Source of the DNA: Anastatus disparis
Taxonomy: Eukaryota > Arthropoda > Insecta > Hymenoptera > Eupelmidae
Direction: 5' to 3'
Assembly (NCBI GenBank): GCA_017163975.1
Contig: JAFFSR010000136.1
Coordinates: 12,025,501-12,089,500, forward strand
Length of the DNA: 64,000 nucleotides
Below are positions 29,470-40,507 of this stretch, one piece after another. A program made the position numbers and the translations under genes. The notes beneath the pieces were generated by a model. That model ran no database searches and was not told the origin of the DNA. It saw only the letters and a program-made list of their open reading frames with translations. Every line of letters begins with the position of its first letter. The first letter of the stretch is position 1.

Positions 29470-29814
29470 TTAAACTAAATCCATAAAATCGCACTTTAAC
29501 CCTTTACTTTCCTGGATTAATTTTTCCAACTTGTGTAACGATCGAAGCTCCCTCTTTCTTTCTACATATACGGAACTACCTTTTAATGGAGGTTGAAAAT
29601 AAGAAAGGCAAAAATACAAGAGCACAAGCCATCCCATTAAAGTCCATGTTCGAATTAATGATAGTCGTTCGAACAATGATGCGCACTCGTTAAACTTGCA
29701 ACGGCGCGCCATCCGTAAAACCCCGTCGTCGTCGTCCTCGTCACCCATCGTCGCCCTGAAGGCTCTAAAAATTTCAGTATTGTTCGTTGTACTAGAGGTT
29801 CTTTCTTTTCGCAT
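29470..29814 (-). CDS. Possible small single-pass membrane protein
   Basis: The minus strand is open for 114 codons from ATG 29814 to TAA 29470-29472. A second in-frame ATG at 29748 has a better initiation context and would give 92 residues, starting MGDEDDDDG. From that start, an acidic N-terminus is followed by a basic and cysteine-containing segment, one hydrophobic span of about 18 residues (TWTLMGWLVLLYFCLSYF, roughly residues 33-51) and a basic C-terminal segment with helix-like heptad character. The 29,480-29,790 interval is clearly more GC- and CpG-rich than its flanks, which argues for coding or exonic sequence. I do not recognise the family. It could be a stand-alone small ORF or the first exon of a longer gene, since a donor-like GTAGTT occurs within it. 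Confidence 0.35.
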   Translation of the reverse strand: MRKERTSSTTNNTEIFRAFRATMGDEDDDDGVLRMARRCKFNECASLFERLSLIRTWTLMGWLVLLYFCLSYFQPPLKGSSVYVERKRELRSLHKLEKLIQESKGLKCDFMDLV

Positions 29815-29820
29815 GATCAA

Positions 29821-31138
29821 ATAATTGTTACGATTTTCTCCTTTTTTCGCTACTACTTTCTTTTATCATTCAATTATTTCTACTCTTGCGCTACCGTTTT
29901 ATTTAATAATTTCTATTGATAAGTAATAATTTTGAATCTACGTTTATGTCTTTTTATTGGCAATAGTAAAAATTTATTAGAGTTGATATAAAGAGATACT
30001 TTTGAGATCGAATTCTATATGATTTTGAAATAAAGACTTATTTCTCTGTAATTTTTCTTGGCAGTTTTCCTTAATTGAATTTCAAGTTAAGTATGTTCGA
30101 CAAAATGAAATATTGGAAATAAATTAGAAAATATTTAAAAAAATAAGCTTTATTATTACAAATTGTAAAACTTTTAAAAAGTATTGGCCAGAAGAGTCTT
30201 ATTATTTAAAATAAAATCGAAATATTTATAAAATACTTTCTTAGAGGATATCTATAAGTTTTAATTATCTTTTATTATTTTTCCGTTAAAACAGAGAAAT
30301 GTACGAGTATTTCAAGACTTGTGTCAGTTTCGTTTAGTTATCCCTTTTCCTTTTTTAGAGTTTTAGCAAGAGTAAAAATAGAGCAAGTGATCACTTGCTC
30401 CATATTTCTTCGGGAAACTTGAAAGCTTGCGACCTTTTCCGTAATTAATGATCGCTTTCAAGATATCGAAGATATCCTAAGCTAAAATATATATATATAA
30501 AAAAAAGAGAGACTCGTTTGCCCGTCAGGCTCTAAGTCTCTAAGGATCTCATGAAATAGTTATAAAACGAAACTTATTGCACTAGCATTGCTACTTCTTT
30601 TCATTATAACTGAAGAAACTTATATGGATTCTTTTAATATCTTATTGACAAGACGTTGCTTCTCTAAAAAGAACTGAAGATCTATATTTCTTTTTTCGTA
30701 TAATAAAACTATACTTCTGAAATTAAGAGTATCTCAAGTGATTAAAGTAATCAAAATGATACATTATTATTTTTAGATTATAAATTATTGTTATGTATTT
30801 AAATATCTGAACTGCTTTAAATGTAGCTTGATGGTATATTTGTCGCTGCTTATTTATATGCATGCTTAAAAATCTGCATAATACAAATTCCATTCAAAAT
30901 CCACTATTGAAAAAAAAAAGAAAATCTTCCAAGTAACATAAGAATTTAAGCAATACAATCGAAAAATCGTGATTGAAAAGAAAAAACATTGATTGCTTAT
31001 CTTCGTGCATAATTTAAGTCACGTCAAGCGCTAAATAAATCGAACAACAGTTTCAATGTACTAAAAATTTGACTTTTTTAGCACACTTGCTTTAAAATCC
31101 TTATTGAATAATAAAACGATCGAACTTTTGTATTACAG
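29821..31138. other. AT-rich stretch with 20-bp perfect palindrome
   Basis: No gene was recognised. The interval ends in the acceptor (TATTACAG) of the 31139 exon. The notable element is a perfect 20-bp palindrome at 30381-30400. Confidence 0.6.
30381..30400. repeat. Perfect 20-bp palindrome
   Basis: GAGCAAGTGATCACTTGCTC reads identically on both strands. Each half contains CAAGTG/CACTTG, a core shared by some E-box and NK2-homeodomain sites (known motifs). A binding role is only an inference. Its GC content stands out from the flanks. Confidence 0.8.
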
Positions 31139-31240
31139 GTGACAGCGGTACCGGACGAGGCCGAGGACGGCTTTAAAGTCCCAAGAGCTACAGTCGTGCA
31201 CATGGCGTCAACGGCTAGCCGACCACAGCACATGTCCCAG
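31139..31240 (+). CDS. Sugar transporter exon, N-terminal cytosolic segment
   Basis: The acceptor TATTACAG and donor CAG/GTGAGT bound this 102-nt exon (phase 0 to 0). It encodes VTAVPDEAEDGFKVPRATVV, then HMASTASRPQHMSQ. The ATG at 31202 is a possible start, giving a short cytosolic N-terminus before TM1. The residues before it have coding-like composition, so an upstream coding exon is possible; I could not find one. Confidence 0.8.
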
Positions 31241-34200
31241 GTGAGTGCGTTCACATGTTTCTTCCTTTACCCTTCACACCCCCTCACTTTATACTCGCAT
31301 ACACATTCGCACACACGTATATACATATTTGTATGTGCAAATGAAACTCGTCGATTTTCGAAGTTTCCAAACTGATCGCTTCAAAGCCCCTTTGCGTGTT
31401 TGCGATTAGAGAGTGAGGTTGTGTCGGTAACGTATACATGTATGAAGCTCGTTTGGGTATTTGGGGCAAATAAAATTTTTTTTTTGTTGATTGTAAAGCA
31501 TTTGCAATGCTTTGACGACGAAAGAGCTTTTAACTATTTGAAACGGAGAGATTGTTTGATCAAGGGATTATGTATGATTTGTAAATGGAATATTTCGTTT
31601 ATTTTACTTTCTTTTTTTAATTTTATTTTTATTTTCACTGCGTAGGACGAAAAAAAGTTGTTCTGTTTAAATAATGGTTTTTGATACTAATGGAAAGTAA
31701 AGAGATTAAAAATTTTTATTAAAATATCAAGAGCATGTATTTGATTTGAAAATTGTTAAATATTTATAGAATAAAATTTTATTTGAGAATATTTTTATAT
31801 CGATTTTGATAAAATTTATCTATCAAAGAAATAACCGAATGAATTATTCAACTTTTAATCCTATAATTGATATATTAATGAATAAATTAAAATAAAAAAT
31901 CTGTTTTATCTCATTGAAACGCGTCACTAATAGCGTCAAAAAATTTCTTCTCTTTCTCTCGCTTTGGACCGCCCGCGAACTTTTACTAAAATTAAGACAT
32001 CGGGGCTATAATGAAAGGTTTGCCTGAATAATGCAAGAGAGGAAGAATCCTAAAGATTTCTTATATACACGCGAACCCGTTTTTAGGACGACTATGATTT
32101 AGCCATCGGCCCTTATACGTGGGCTATTGGTTCAACATTAAAAAAAAAAATTTTGCTTTAGAAAAATAGACTTATTACTACACTTTTTTTCAAGTTAATG
32201 ACCCGCACTTATAATTTTGGGACTTAATATGAACTTTTTTGCTTGTTATTTTTTGCAATCAATCAAATGGTTTTTTTTTTCTTGGAATATCACTTTAGAA
32301 ACTTTTTCGTTTATATCTGAAATCTTTTTTATAAAACTAATTACGATTATGTAAAACTAATGACAGGTATATGTATTGTAATTGAAACGACGTTCATTCC
32401 TAATTTTTATTTTTCATAAAATAATTAATCAATCAATTAAAAAATTCAATTCACGCTATAAGAATCATAAAATAATCTATCATTTTTATTTTGATATGAT
32501 CAAAATCTTTTATTGTGAATTAGTTATTTCATCATTAACTTGTGGATTATCTAAATTGTAAACAAAGTTAAAAGTTCCTAAATAACAATTCTACTGTATT
32601 CTTCAAGCTATGAATAAGTAACTTTGATTTAATTTACTGATAATTAAAACTTAATAAAAATTGAAGATTAATTAATAAAAAAAATAAAGATAGCAGTATT
32701 ATCAATTTTTATTAATCAAAACACAATAATACACCTGTTATAAATATTGAAACATGATAAAATTTATCACGAAGCGTAATAGATACCTTAAAAGCATTTT
32801 AAACTATTGTTTTTCTAACGAACTTTTTAATTAAAAGTTAAAACTCTATTGATAGTTGTTATTTCTAGAATAATAACGATAAAATAATGAAATAAATAAA
32901 CAAACAAGCACAATTAGTGCAGATAAAGTTTAGATAAAAATTTTAGAAATAATATTACTACTAATAATCATTAATTTAAAATACTTAAAATCATCAATTT
33001 ATATATCAATTTGATTTATTGAAATAATATTTAGATACTAAATTTTTAAGTATATTATATCATCAAAGGATCTTTTTACATATTGATAAGTCAAACGATG
33101 CAATACAAAAGTTATAAAAAAGCAAACATAACGAAAACCATAAATAGGCAAGCAGCAACCCTCCAAACTCGAAAATGCACTTTGAAATAAAGAGAGAGAA
33201 AGAAGGCCATTGTTTTATCTTTCTCTTTTCGATAAGTCTCACACATATAGATTTGACAAAAGCAAAAAGGGTGATGCAGCAGGTCTTAACAATGAAAGCC
33301 AACGTGTACAGGGCTATTGTCGCGGGAAGAGAAGAGTGAGAGAGAGTAAGGGATGTGGAAAATCGTACAATAGAAGAAGCAACGGCTATGTACATATATA
33401 TATATGTGTGTGTATATATGTAGGAAAGCAGTCGTTTCACGACCGAAATTAGTATTCCCTACGTGCAAATGCTTCGGCTTGACTTTCAATTTGTGGCTTG
33501 CAATTTGCTCGTGTATGCGCGAATACCACAAACGCTCGCGAGATAGAGCAGCAAAGAAGAGAGAAAGAAAATTAAACAAAATTTCCCATGCTAGAGAGTA
33601 TTGCTGAAATTGTTATTATAGTTATTGAATATAGTTTATTTTCTTCCAGTTTTTATTTTTCCACTTATTACAGTATTTTGTTTACTTTTTAAACTATTAT
33701 TTTAATATTACTTTTTTTTATAAAAAAACAATTATTCCATTCAATGTAACTGAATTAATTAAAAGACATCGTTATTATTTTTATTTTGTTTACAATAAAA
33801 CAATGTTTATTGAAATATTTTCGAGTTAAAAAAAAATTTAATTGTGACGATTGTTCTTTGAATGTATTACAACATTCAAGTTTAACGTTACAGAGAAATG
33901 AATGGTTTTACTCAAACAATAACTTTATCGATAATAAGTTCTCGACGTTATTGCTTGCGTAATAATTACCGCAATAATAATCTATAATTCCTTCGGAAAA
34001 TATATAATTTAATTCAATGTTATTTATTATCAATTTATCAACGGTTGGATTTATGTTAAATTTTGTATAATAATCTCGGAATAAATTATAATTAATAAAA
34101 GGTACGGTATAATATCAGGAATAAATTTATTTATTCAGGGAATTAAAAGTAACTATTTTTACAAAATTAATTGTTGACTGGTTCGTGTAATTAAATTAAA

Positions 34201-37200
34201 GTAAAGAAAAGGGAAGAAAAGCGCGTTTCGTTCATTATTCACACTAAGGAAACTTGATTAAATCCCATTCATTCTCCCAACTGGTAAGAAAATTTAGCAA
34301 AATCCACGTATTTCAGCAAGAGCCATACAGAGACTGCATTAAGTTTTTTAATCATCAGCCAGTCACCGAAGACAATGCTTTTACTAAATAGCATAAGAAA
34401 ACATAAAAGCCACCAAAACTCTCTCTCTCTCTATATATATATATAAACGACTGAGATAAAGCATGGAATATTTGTCTGGCTGCAATACGTACAAAACTCA
34501 ACTTTATATATGTTAACTGCAATTTTAGAATCTGCAATGGAAAGCTCAAAACCGCATCTGTTGATGCGACCCCCTGCGTACATATGAATAGTACCGAGTT
34601 TAATCAATATTTTTTTTGGCTGCTATAGGTAGATAAACGATTTTACGTGTTTATAAATTGTTGATTAAAAAACTTGGAGTTCGTGGTATTATTGGTATAT
34701 GTTTAGCTTGTTAAAGGGTAATTCGATATTTTTTTAAATATAATCGTTGAAATAATTATTCAGTATTTTTTACTTTTTTATACTTTACAATTTTTAATAT
34801 TATCGTTTGGACAAGTATACATTTTTTTAATGAAATATTTTAATTAGAAGTTCTTTTTCAAGGATATTAAATAGCAAAGTAAAAATTTTCATTCGGAGAA
34901 ATTTTATAAATTATTATTTTTAAATAAGACTGACAAGAAGATTTTGATATAAAGATGAATTCCAAGTTTTGTTTAGTATGTTTAATGATTAATTTTTATA
35001 ACTAAATCTGAGATTCTAAGACTCATTAAACGCTTAAAAATAAATACTTTCTTTAATTTAAAAATCATTTCGCATAGATTGAAGAAAATCCTTAAAATAA
35101 AAAGTGAATTCTTTCCTAACGTTATTATTTTAATAATACTTTTAAGTAATCCTTAACAAAATGTATTTTGATTTATAATTTTGATATTCTGATTTTATAG
35201 GAAAAAATATACGTTCATATCTTATTAGAATCTTAATCGAATGTAAATATGTATGGTGCCCCACCTGTACTTAATATAATAGAGATATTAATTTTGTAAT
35301 TGTTAGGTCCTGGCGACTCTGGCTCTTAGTATGGGAACGCTGTCGTCGGGCCTTGCCAAAGGCTATACCTCACCGGCTATCGATTCTATTCTAGACAATC
35401 AACCACCAAACCTCTATTCTAGCAACAATGGCACTTGGTAAGCTTCTTATGACATCTTTATTGCGTACAGTTTAATTTTTTTTCTTTTTCAAATAACATT
35501 TAAATATAATGTTATTTCAATGAGATACAAATACTATAATGATGCTGATGAATGGATAAGACATTCTTTGCAATTAATTTTTTTATTTTTAATTGATGGA
35601 ACTTTAAGATATTATTCCTTTATAAAGACAGTATTATTATAATACACTAATATAAAGATGTATAAAAAATTAACTAAAATATTTTTTTATTATTACAATT
35701 CACAATGCAATGTTATTTGTGTACATGATAAATTTAGTATAATGCTACATAAATTATGTAATTAAGAAAGTTTGTAGAATCATACGAACACATTGGTCTA
35801 GAAAACTTAATCTTGTCATGAACAAAATATTATCATGCTATTATAAAGCCAAAAAAAAACTCATATTTCAATAAATTGCCATGCGAGAAACTATCAATTA
35901 ACAATTTACTTTTTAGAAATAAAGTCTAATGTCTTTTTTGTTTATTCCAGGACGGCGTTCTCGGTAACGCTGCAGGAAGCATCATGGGTAGCGTCATTGT
36001 CGATGTTGGGCGCTTGGTTTGGCGCCATGATCGGCGATTGGATAATGCGTAAAGGCCGCAGGCTAGCCCTTAGACTGACTTCTTTACCTTTAGCTGCAGC
36101 TTGGGTATTAACTGGTGTAGCCCCTTGCCTTGAGCTCGTCTATACGACTAGTTTTATTGGAGGTCTTTGTTGCTCCGTCATCACGATGGTTGCTCAAGTT
36201 AGTTAAATAGATCCATATAACTTTTTTTCTTTTTTTATTATTTTGGGATCGAAGAATTTTAGTTTGAAGGATACGTAAGATTTTTATCAGTTTTGGGAAT
36301 TTCTTTGTTCATTGATTTTTATCGTTAAAATAGGACTAGACTTGAATGATGAACAAAATTTAATGAGTTTAATTTTGACAACGACATTGTAGAATACAGT
36401 TTCTAGAGCAAAGTTCATTGTTTTAGTAAAATTATTATTATTTGCATAGCTGGTATGATAAATTTAAGTTTCCTCTTACTAAACGAATAGCACTTTGTGT
36501 TGTTACGGATGATGCGATGCTGAATTAGTATAACAAATATAGAATAAATGTAAAGTATGTTAGGAAGATAAAATTGCATCTCTTAAAAGTTATTTATATA
36601 GTAATTCAGATAAAACGCTCGGAGAAATAAATAGAATTCATATCTAGAATGTCTACAATCAACATTAAAATAGTTACGTAATAAGTGCTGTTATTTGTAT
36701 AGTTAATTATACAAATTAAAAATAATCAAAATAATACAATTTATATTTTAGTAAGGATTAATATTAATTTTAATTGTATATTACAATACATACAATTTAA
36801 GATAATTAAAATGAAAATGATAATTAACTCGAAAATTCGGTATTCAGTTAATTGAGATAAAAAAAGGAAAAGGTTTAAGAATTTGTATTGTCCCTGTAGG
36901 TATACATATCCGAGATCTCATTGCCAGGAATCCGAGGCTGTCTGTCAGCAATGCTCAAAGTCTTAGGTCACGTTGGCGTATTATTATCCTATATAGCTGG
37001 TTCATATTTGAATTGGCGTCAGAGCGCTTTGCTTGTTGCTATTGCACCGTCGATGCTATTTCTTGGTACCCTACTCATACCTGAAACACCATCGTATCTT
37101 GTACTTAATGGTAAGGATGAGGAAGCTGCTAGCAGTTTACAATGGCTGCGTGGCTCTCATGTCGACATCAGACATGAACTTCAAGTACGTATACATACAT

Positions 37201-40200
37201 ATATACATATTTACGTGTTTATAATCCTTTCCACTCTATACGTGCTTCTTATCAAAATCAAGTAAGGTTTGGAGTATTCTTGGTTAAGACGAATTAGAGA
37301 TGTAAAGACGATGTAAGACATATCTTACGTTTACCCTTATCTCAAAGTCTCTTTCCGTGAACTGAAGCAAAAGCACATTAGTTAAAGTTTAATTTCGTAT
37401 TTAAATGATAAGTTTTATAAAATAATATCTAAATAAAATTAATAAATTTTATTTTTATTTATTTTTATTTTATTAATTTTTAAAATTAATAATACTTTAA
37501 TGATTGTTTAAATTTATTTTTTTAATACTTAGACAAATTCTATTTTAACAGTTTTATTACATCCGATACATAAATTTGAGTCATGATATTTTATATCCTA
37601 CATTTATTTAAAAATTTTTCACGATCTTATAAATCCTATAATAACTACAATTATTAAAATAAATTTAAATTTATATCTTATCTTTCATTGGTAGATCATA
37701 AAAACGAATATTTTGGCATCAAGAGCGAAAAGATACGAGTTAACATTCAAGAACAGTATGCTAGCACCTCAATTATATAAACCAATAGGCATAACGTGTG
37801 GTCTAATGTTCTTCCAAAGATTCTCAGGAGCAAATGCTTTTAACTATTATGCCGTCAATATATTCCGACAGATTCTTGGTGGCACGAATCCTCACGGAGC
37901 AACGATAGCTATCGGATTTGTTCAGCTTTTAGCGTCACTACTGTCAGGTATATAACTAAATCTTAAGTGCTATTCCTTTTTATTTTTTTCCTGGAGCTTC
38001 TCATCTTAATACTCTTCTATTTATTAAGTCTCGAAGGTTATTAGGTACGCTGTGCAGCATTTAATTAAGTATTATTAATGCATATTTTATTAGCTTTTGA
38101 AATTTTTATAAATTATAGTTTAATATAAATTCAAAATGATAATATCAGTTTTTTTAATAAATTATACACAAGCTTAAAGGATTCGATAAAATTCACTTTA
38201 GATTACGAAAATTCATAATCGTTAAATAAAAGTCTAAAAATCCTGGTGGAAATTCACCAATAATTTTGAATGGTTATAAGCCAAGAAATAGTATTAAATA
38301 AATTTTTATCAGGGATTAATTAGCTATTAATGGAACCAATTCTACTAGAGCAAAATTGATTTTGTTTAAAAATATATTTCATTAAATTTAATATGAAAAA
38401 AATTATTACTTATTTTAAATTTTAGGTTTCCTAATCGACATTGTCGGACGGTTACCACTACTGATTGCCAGTACAGTATTCATGTCACTAGCATTAGCAG
38501 GTTTTGGCAGTTATTCCTATTACAATTCAATGTCACAATTGCAAAGTGTACCAGCATCATCATACGCAGCTGAAGCAGCAAGTACAGTAACTGGTCAACA
38601 CGATTGGATACCATTACTTTGTGTTCTTGTATTTACAACGGCACTTGCATTGGGTGTATCGCCAATATCTTGGTTACTTATTGGCGAATTGTTTCCTCTT
38701 GAATATCGTGGTCTTGGCTCGAGCATTAGTACGAGCTTTAGTTATTTTTGCGCCTTTGTCGCTATCAAGTTGTACATGGACTTTCAGGAGGTGAGTTTCT
38801 TTTATTTTTATTTTACAAGCATACATTCTATACTTTAATTAAAATAATACGTAATTGAATTTTTTTATTCTTAAACGGATAACTTTAAGTTTTATTTTAA
38901 AACTTAAAATTATAAAATTTAATTTGCTTGAGAAATTTTTAAAGATTAACTTATAAAATTACTTACAAATAAATTAGAAGTAGTTAAGTGTGCATTAAAA
39001 ACTAGGAAGCCTATAAATTAGATCAAACGTGATCATTTATATACGTTAAGTTGATACACGTACATAAGATCGGCAATTTACTTTATAAAGCTCATTAATT
39101 TTAAATTGTGATGCAAGTTTATTTGCATAATAGGAATGTTTAAAATGATATAAAATTCCAAACGAATTATTTACGAAGAGGAAATTCATTTTAAGTTAAA
39201 ACAGAAAAAAGTTAATTAAACCAAAAATCTTCTTCCGCAATGTTTGCTAAATTCTTCCCTCAAAAATAAATAGAGACCGTATTATTAACTTTCCCATTGT
39301 TCTCTACCAAATGATCTCTAGAAGATACTCTTGTCCATTCTAAATTTCTCCCTCCTTTTATGAACAAGAATTGACTTAATCGCCCGGCGCTCCTCAAGAC
39401 GACGTCGACGAAAGTCTCTTTCTTTCTCCGCGTTCCTTTCAAATTACGAAATTATGCGGACGCGCTTATGCAAAAAACAAGAAGAAGAAAAAGAGAAGGA
39501 GAGAAGAAAAATGCAAAAAGAGTGGCGACGCTCGGAAGTGCACTCGTCTACTTCTTAAAAGCGTAAAAGTACATGCCGCCGCATGCGATTTGAGGCGCGC
39601 CCTGTTTTTTTGCTTACTTTTCTCATTAGCTTAATTGCAGAGCGAAAGAGATAGAGAAACATTACTTTTGAGTCTAATAGTAATTTTCGTTGCTGCAGTT
39701 TCGTTGTATACTAAGAAATTTATATCTAGTCATCTGACATGACTTAATAATCAGCCAACCACAAATCGTTCGTTTATTATTGAGTTTACACCTTGTATCT
39801 CTATTTAGAAAGGTATGACCGCATTGTAACTGCATTTGTGAACCATGACGAATATACTTGGCGAATCTTTTTTACATTAATTTTCTATAGTTACCTGTAA
39901 AAAAACTGTAATTATCAAATGATTTTCTGATTTTCTTGTTGCTATAATAATTATGTTACTCCTTTTGCAATATTAAAGTTTAGGATAGTTTGAGAATCGA
40001 AAGCTATATTTCAAACAGTTATACTTATTAACATAAAATGAAATGGAACAATTATTTATGTCACTATTGAAAAATTTTTTTATCGAGATTTCTTACCGAA
40101 GAAGGTATTATTATTAAATAAAATGAGGCTGCGATTTAAATTATTATTCACCTGTTATTTTCTAATAGAAAATTATAACAAAATATCTCTGATTTTTAAG

Positions 40201-40507
40201 ACTTAATAAAATTTTAATTTAATTTTGCAATTCATTAGATTATTTAATAATAATTGAAAACTTGAAAACAAAAAGTTTAAAATACATTAGTAACAATTAA
40301 ATTTTAACTATATTATTTTAGTAATACAAATAGTTTATAAATTAAAATTAATATTTAATCCTGTTTCAGACGCTGGGTCTTCACGGAGCCTTCTGGTTTT
40401 ATGCAGCGGTAGCAGTATGTGGCTTATGTTTTGTCGTATGTTGCGTACCAGAGACCAAAGGTAAACAACTAGACGAGATGAATCCGGAGTACGCACAAGC
40501 TCGGTAG
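31139..40507 (+). CDS. SLC2/MFS facilitative sugar transporter (Tret1-like)
   Basis: Seven exons join in frame: 31139-31240, 35307-35437, 35951-36197, 36900-37184, 37695-37947, 38426-38790 and 40370-40507 (TAG at 40505-40507). All introns are GT-AG. From ATG 31202 the product is 485 aa, a usual size for the family. Family hallmarks seen in order: GDWIMRKGRR between TM2 and TM3, VYISEISLPGIRG after TM4, PETPSYL after TM6, QRFSGANAFNYYA in TM7, DIVGRLPLL after TM8, SWLLIGELFPLEYRGLGSS between TM10 and TM11, and PETKGKQLDEM at the C-terminus. Twelve hydrophobic spans can be placed. Members move trehalose, glucose or related sugars across the plasma membrane; the substrate here is not determined. 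The 31139 exon is entered in phase 0 and open from its first base, so coding could begin further upstream. The frame continues beyond the TAG for 411 codons (see separate entry). Confidence 0.93.
34420..34445. repeat. Compound CT/TA microsatellite
   Basis: About 6 CT units are followed by about 7 TA units, the same CT-then-TA arrangement as the longer tract at 56171-56259. It lies in the large intron before the TM1 exon of the sugar transporter. Confidence 0.85.
35307..35437 (+). CDS. Sugar transporter exon, TM1 and first outer loop
   Basis: Encodes TM1 (VLATLALSMGTLSSGLAKGY) and the first extracellular loop, ending SSNNGTW with an N-G-T glycosylation sequon, as is common for the loop after TM1 in SLC2 proteins. 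Acceptor TTGTTAG, donor TTG/GTAAGC, phase 2 exit. The tryptophan codon is split across the intron. Confidence 0.9.
35951..36197 (+). CDS. Sugar transporter exon, TM2-TM4
   Basis: Begins by completing W, then TAFSVTLQEASWVASL. Carries TM2, the conserved cytosolic turn GDWIMRKGRR (the D-R-x-G-R-R position of MFS sugar porters), TM3 and TM4 up to MVAQ. The donor is the slightly unusual GTTAGT; reading past it meets an in-frame TAA within two codons, which supports this boundary. Confidence 0.9.
36900..37184 (+). CDS. Sugar transporter exon, TM5-TM6 and PETPSYL motif
   Basis: Starts VYISEISLPGIRG, the conserved loop after TM4 with E and R of the salt-bridge network. It then encodes TM5 (LGHVGVLLSYIAGSYL) and TM6, followed by PETPSYLVLNGKDEEA, the family PESPRWL motif at the start of the large cytosolic loop. 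Phase 0 at both ends; acceptor CTGTAG, donor GTACGT. Confidence 0.92.
37695..37947 (+). CDS. Sugar transporter exon, central loop and TM7-TM8
   Basis: Encodes the end of the central cytosolic loop, TM7 with QRFSGANAFNYYA (the sugar-contacting QQxSG-N-YY motif; the second Q is R here), and most of TM8 (ATIAIGFVQLLASLLSG). Exits in phase 1 at CAG/GTATAT. Confidence 0.92.
38426..38790 (+). CDS. Sugar transporter exon, TM8-TM11
   Basis: Contains the cytosolic motif DIVGRLPLL, TM9, a longer outer loop rich in S and A (NSMSQLQSVPASSYAAEAAS), TM10 and then SWLLIGELFPLEYRGLGSS, the strongly conserved motif leading into TM11. Ends at FQE with donor GAG/GTGAGT, phase 0. Confidence 0.93.
40370..40507 (+). 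CDS. Sugar transporter terminal exon with TAG stop
   Basis: Follows the acceptor TTTCAG. Encodes TM12 (HGAFWFYAAVAVCGLCFVVC) and the C-terminal signature PETKGKQLDEMNPEYAQAR, then TAG. By comparison with the family this is a normal end for the transporter. The exon continues downstream without a splice site being required, and the frame remains open to 41743. Confidence 0.92.
   Translation, partial: TLGLHGAFWFYAAVAVCGLCFVVCCVPETKGKQLDEMNPEYAQAR

Noticed and set aside
3664..31240. Direct splicing of the 3664 mini-exon to the 31139 transporter exon
   Set aside because: The donor leaves phase 1 but the transporter exon must be entered in phase 0, so the join is out of frame.
40505..40507. Selenocysteine as the explanation for the extension
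   Set aside because: Selenocysteine uses UGA; the codon here is UAG.
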